A stretch of DNA of 34,926 bases from Solirubrobacterales bacterium. Lineage in GTDB: Bacteria > Actinomycetota > Thermoleophilia > Solirubrobacterales > 70-9. Position numbers and translations under genes: made by a program. The notes below the pieces were generated by a model. That model saw only the letters and a program-made list of their open reading frames with translations. It was not told where the DNA came from and did not search any database. Below, piece by piece: positions 32,515 through 34,926 of the stretch; position 1 is the first letter of the stretch, and every line of letters begins with the position of its first letter. Location of the stretch: contig JAOPZF010000267.1 of assembly GCA_025964255.1 (NCBI GenBank), forward strand, positions 1 through 34,926. The letters are read 5' to 3'.

Positions 32515-32676
32515 CTCCCCTTAACTGAACCGCTTCTTTCCGCCAATCAGCGGGTTTATAGAGTGGGAGCGGGTGGTATAGGTTGACCCGCGCACAAACC
32601 GTTCCACGGTTTCACGCAAAGGTTTAAACGGCCAATGGCTCACGATGGGTCGGCTGCAAAGGAGAGATATAGGGAT
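32515..32676 (+). promoter_or_regulatory. Promoter and leader of the secreted-protein gene, with hairpin
   Basis: The 162-bp gap is AT-richer than its surroundings. It contains a weak hairpin CCGC-CAATCA-GCGG that may end purA, -10-like boxes TATAGA (32557-32562) and TATAGG (32577-32582), a perfect hairpin AAACCGT-TCC-ACGGTTT (32596-32612) and the palindrome GTTTAAAC (32622-32629). AAAGGAG at 32658-32664 precedes the start. A leader of about 85-90 nt is implied. Confidence 0.4.
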
Positions 32677-33462
32677 ATGCGCAAACACGTGCTGATGATT
32701 CTCGCCTTGGGGGCGCTGATTGCCGTTTCGGCTGTCGGGATCGCCACCGCGGCGGGTGGAGAAACTCCGGTCACGGTCTCGGTCGGAAATCTCGAATTGA
32801 CCACCAACGGGGGTTTCAGCCCGAAGGCACTTTCAAAGACCAAGCAGACGCCGATTTCGCTGAAAGCGTCCGGTGAAGTGAAGGAGAAAGACGGGAGTCA
32901 TCCGCCCGCGGTCCGCGAAGTGATCCTCGAAGCCGACAAGGCCGGCGAAGTTCATACGAAGGGCATCCCGACGTGCAAATCGGGCAAGCTGCAGGCGACC
33001 GAAACGTCCGCGGCGCTGACGGCGTGCAAGTCGGCGCTGATCGGTGAAGGCCAGGCGACTGCCGAAGTCGCGTTCGCCGAACAGAAGCCGATCGACGTGA
33101 ACTCGAAGATCCTCGTCTTCAACGGCGGGGAATCGGGCGGCAAGACGACGATGTTCATCCACGCCTACTTCAGCCAGCCGGTCAGCGGCGCGATCGTCAC
33201 CACGGTGACCATCACGAAGCACAAGCACGGCCGCTTCGGCACCCTGGCTGTTGCGAAAATCCCGCAGATCACGGGTGGCAATGGGTCGATCACCAAATTC
33301 AACCTTGAAATCTTCAAGAGCGTCAAGGTGAAGGGCAAGACCTACAACCCGATCAGCTCGAAGTGCGAAGACGGGAAGTTGAAAGTCCACGTCCTCGGCA
33401 AATTCGAAGACGGGACCAAGGCGGAAACGGAAATCGTCCGCGCTTGCACCCCGAAGGGGTAG
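32677..33462 (+). CDS. Secreted protein of unknown function, 261 aa
   Basis: A signal peptide (MRKHVLMILALGALIAVSAVGIATAAGG) is followed by a mature part of about 230 residues rich in Lys, Thr, Gly and Val, likely all-beta. Three Cys pairs can be suspected (TCKSG, ACKSA, KCEDG, RACTP). Repeated phrases on small beta strands (VTVSVGNLELTTNGGFSPKAL, VTTVTITKHKHGRFGTLAVAKIP) suggest an Ig-like or outer-surface fold; no family is recognised. ATG 32677 is chosen because the signal peptide starts there; the frame is open to 32635. The gene stands alone between its own leader and a strong terminator. Its Glu codons are nearly all GAA and Lys mostly AAG. A highly expressed surface or matrix protein is a reasonable guess. 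Confidence 0.72.
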   Translation: MRKHVLMILALGALIAVSAVGIATAAGGETPVTVSVGNLELTTNGGFSPKALSKTKQTPISLKASGEVKEKDGSHPPAVREVILEADKAGEVHTKGIPTCKSGKLQATETSAALTACKSALIGEGQATAEVAFAEQKPIDVNSKILVFNGGESGGKTTMFIHAYFSQPVSGAIVTTVTITKHKHGRFGTLAVAKIPQITGGNGSITKFNLEIFKSVKVKGKTYNPISSKCEDGKLKVHVLGKFEDGTKAETEIVRACTPKG

Positions 33463-33500
33463 AGCCTCAAGGCAGAGCTCTCCTGACGAGAGCGCAGTGG

Positions 33501-33532
33501 GAAAGGGCGGCCTCCGGGTCGCCCTTTCTTTT
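33501..33532 (+). terminator. Strong intrinsic terminator with UCCG loop
   Basis: AAAGGGCGGCC pairs with GGTCGCCCTTT (11 pairs, one G-U) around a TCCG tetraloop of the stable UNCG class, followed by CTTTT. It ends the monocistronic secreted-protein gene. Confidence 0.85.
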
Positions 33533-33661
33533 GCCTAGAACGGTTGCCTGTCTTCGCCCCAAGACCCTTGTAAAACTCCGCTCTGGCGTGGAAAGTAAGG
33601 AGGTCCCTTCCATATAGTCGTACCTGCGGGGGCAACCACAAGATGCGTCGGGAGGCGCTGG

Positions 33662-34483
33662 ATGTACGACGGATCGGCGATCGCGATGGCCGAGCTTCGC
33701 TTCCGCGAAGACCTCTGGCGCACCGCGCCCAGTGACGCGGTAGAGGAGGCGGGGGTCGAGTACGCCCGTTTCGGTCCGCTGCTGGCGACCGTCTTCGGCG
33801 AGCTCCCCGAGACCAGCGTCCTCAACGTCGTCCAGGGTGCGGCGGAGCCGACCGCGGTCGACGGCGGCCACCTCGCCGACGCGGTCGAATGGCTGCGCAA
33901 GTGGGAGGTCGACTACCGCGTATCGGTGGCGGGCGACCGTCCCGGCGTCAAGCGGGCGGAAGAGTGGCTGGCGGCGCGCGGCTACGAGCCCGGGGCGACG
34001 GTTCGCCGCTACGTCCACACGTCGGCAGGGTCCTGCGAGCCCGCGCCCAGCCTCGTCCAGATCCGCAAGCTCGAGGCGATCGACACCGAAGGTATGAGCC
34101 ACATCTTCGCCGACGCCCTCGGCCTCCCCAACCTCTCGACGGTCCTGATGATCGGACTGCCCCGCTGGGAGGGCTGGAGCTGTTACGCCGCCCATCTCGA
34201 GGGGCGGGAAGTCGCCTGCGGGTCGATGCTGGCCTCGGGAAAGGTGGCGATGTTCGGCCTCGACGCGACCCTGCCCGAGTTCCGCGGCCGCGGCTGCCAG
34301 AGCGCCCTGATCACAAGGCGCCTGATCGATGCGAGCCGAACAGGCTGCGAGCTGATCGGAGCAGAGGTATGGGACGGCCTCCCCGCCAGCGAATCCGCGG
34401 CGAACGTCCTCGAGGAGGCCGGCTTCGAAGAGATACCGGGGCGGAGGAACTGGCGGCGGCCGAAGGGCATCGCCCCGAGCTGA
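33662..34483 (+). CDS. GNAT family acetyltransferase
   Basis: The 273-aa protein has a C-terminal GNAT domain (about 130-265). Its acetyl-CoA-binding motif is FGLDATLPEFRGRGCQSALITRRL, with the pyrophosphate loop RGRGCQ at 208-213. It ends with a typical AANVLEEAGFEEI segment. The N-terminal about 120 residues resemble a second, degenerate GNAT-like half (DYRVSVAGDRPGVKRAEEWLAARGYEP, which copies the end of a GNAT fold), so it may be a tandem GNAT with only the second half active. GGGAGG 6 nt upstream supports ATG 33662. The substrate is unknown. Confidence 0.85.
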   Translation: MYDGSAIAMAELRFREDLWRTAPSDAVEEAGVEYARFGPLLATVFGELPETSVLNVVQGAAEPTAVDGGHLADAVEWLRKWEVDYRVSVAGDRPGVKRAEEWLAARGYEPGATVRRYVHTSAGSCEPAPSLVQIRKLEAIDTEGMSHIFADALGLPNLSTVLMIGLPRWEGWSCYAAHLEGREVACGSMLASGKVAMFGLDATLPEFRGRGCQSALITRRLIDASRTGCELIGAEVWDGLPASESAANVLEEAGFEEIPGRRNWRRPKGIAPS

Positions 34484-34493
34484 GTCCCTGCCG

Positions 34494-34499
34494 TACCCT
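34494..34499 (+). promoter_or_regulatory. -10 box TACCCT, 9 nt before GTG
   Basis: TACCCT in the 25-nt gap after the acetyltransferase gene precedes the GTG at 34509 of the NlpC/P60 gene. It suggests separate, nearly leaderless transcription. Confidence 0.4.
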
Positions 34500-34508
34500 T
34501 TGCCCATC

Positions 34509-34926
34509 GTGCCCCGTCCGAGGACTTCGTTCGTCGCCGCCGCGGTGCTCTCCGCGGCGCTGGCCATCCCCGGCGCCGCGACCGCCGCCGACTACCCCGG
34601 CTGGGCCCCCGAAGTCCCATGGGGCGCCGGCTGCGAACCATCCCAGAGCGTCGCGACCCGCACCGCGGCCAACTGCGGAGCGACCTTGGTCGAAGGCGAA
34701 GCAGTCCCACCCCCCAACGCGCCGCCCGTGGTCAAGCGCGTGATCGCCGCCGCCAACGAAATCGACACCACCCCTTACATATGGGGCGGCGGCCACGCGA
34801 GCTTCGAGGCGAAGGGCTACGACTGCTCAGGAGCCGTCAGCTACGCCCTCCACGGCGCCAACCTTCTCTCCTACACCCAAGTCTCAGGCCAACTGGCCCA
34901 CTACGGCTCCCCCGGCCCCGGCAGAT
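34509..34926 (+). CDS. Secreted NlpC/P60 (C40) peptidase, right end cut off
   Basis: Starting at GTG 34509 the frame is open to the window's end (139 codons). It encodes a signal peptide (PRPRTSFVAAAVLSAALAIPGAATAA), a short mature region with two Cys (GAGCEPS and ANCGATL), a Pro-rich linker and the beginning of an NlpC/P60 domain: VIAAANEIDTTPYIWGGGHASF, then YDCSGAVSYALHGA with the catalytic Cys, and LLSYTQVSGQLAHYG. The His and third polar residue of the active site lie beyond the edge. Such enzymes cut peptide stems of peptidoglycan outside the cell, matching the other wall enzymes in the window. Confidence 0.85.
   Translation, partial: MPRPRTSFVAAAVLSAALAIPGAATAADYPGWAPEVPWGAGCEPSQSVATRTAANCGATLVEGEAVPPPNAPPVVKRVIAAANEIDTTPYIWGGGHASFEAKGYDCSGAVSYALHGANLLSYTQVSGQLAHYGSPGPGR

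Overview
The window is about 35 kb of high-GC bacterial DNA that reads like a chromosome segment from an actinobacterium of the Thermoleophilia/Solirubrobacterales type. This placement is an inference. It rests on the order rpsF-ssb-rpsR-rplI-dnaB, a Ddn/DUF385 protein of the kind that uses F420, a collagen-like secreted protein with a typical short hydrophobic N-terminus, a DUF1906 glycoside-hydrolase-like protein, many GTG and TTG starts, and repeated leaderless promoters (a TANNNT -10 box 6-9 nt before a start codon with no Shine-Dalgarno sequence). No prophage, CRISPR array, transposase gene, rRNA or complete tRNA was found.

Layout. 1-3270: the tail of an MFS transporter, then a translationally coupled pair of secreted proteins (595 aa unknown; collagen-like). 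3271-3663: gene-free, holding an orphan tRNA 3' end. 3664-4938: threonine ammonia-lyase. 4968-7808 (minus): a PQQ-type dehydrogenase lipoprotein with its own C-terminal cytochrome c domain, and a Ddn-like protein. 8032-9873: a secreted DUF1906 protein. 9951-10141: a long imperfect palindrome. 10173-12419 (minus): yceH-like, pyrE and an L,D-transpeptidase. 12483-14442: a CPBP intramembrane protease carrying an inserted beta-propeller, and a divergent MscS-like protein whose start codon interlocks with it. 14443-14604: a MITE-like palindrome flanked by TTAG duplications. 14618-18984: a class A penicillin-binding protein, a membrane glycosyltransferase interrupted in frame by a perfect 17-bp-arm palindrome, and a flippase-like LPG_synthase_TM protein.

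19050-23403: thiL, a FlgM-like small protein on the opposite strand, then a coupled response regulator / histidine kinase / HtrA-type lipoprotein protease unit that looks like an envelope-stress module. 23440-26160: two trehalose genes (TreT-like GT4 and OtsA-like GT20). 26244-26708: a small proline/lysine-rich anchored protein. 26732-31095: the rpsF-ssb-rpsR-rplI cluster with a strongly structured ssb-rpsR spacer and a terminator, then dnaB with a DnaC/DnaI-type loader. 31165-32514: purA with an extra charged loop. 32677-33462: a monocistronic secreted protein with a long leader and a strong UNCG-loop terminator. 33662-34926: a GNAT acetyltransferase and the start of an NlpC/P60 hydrolase that runs off the right edge.

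The main theme is the cell envelope: peptidoglycan synthesis and cross-linking (PBP, L,D-transpeptidase, NlpC/P60), lipid-linked sugar transfer, surface proteins, an intramembrane protease and a two-component/HtrA stress unit, set beside housekeeping genes. The most unusual items are the propeller-in-CPBP architecture with the interlocked MscS gene, the family of palindromic elements (one inside a coding frame), the hairpin array before rpsR, and the recurring leaderless promoters.
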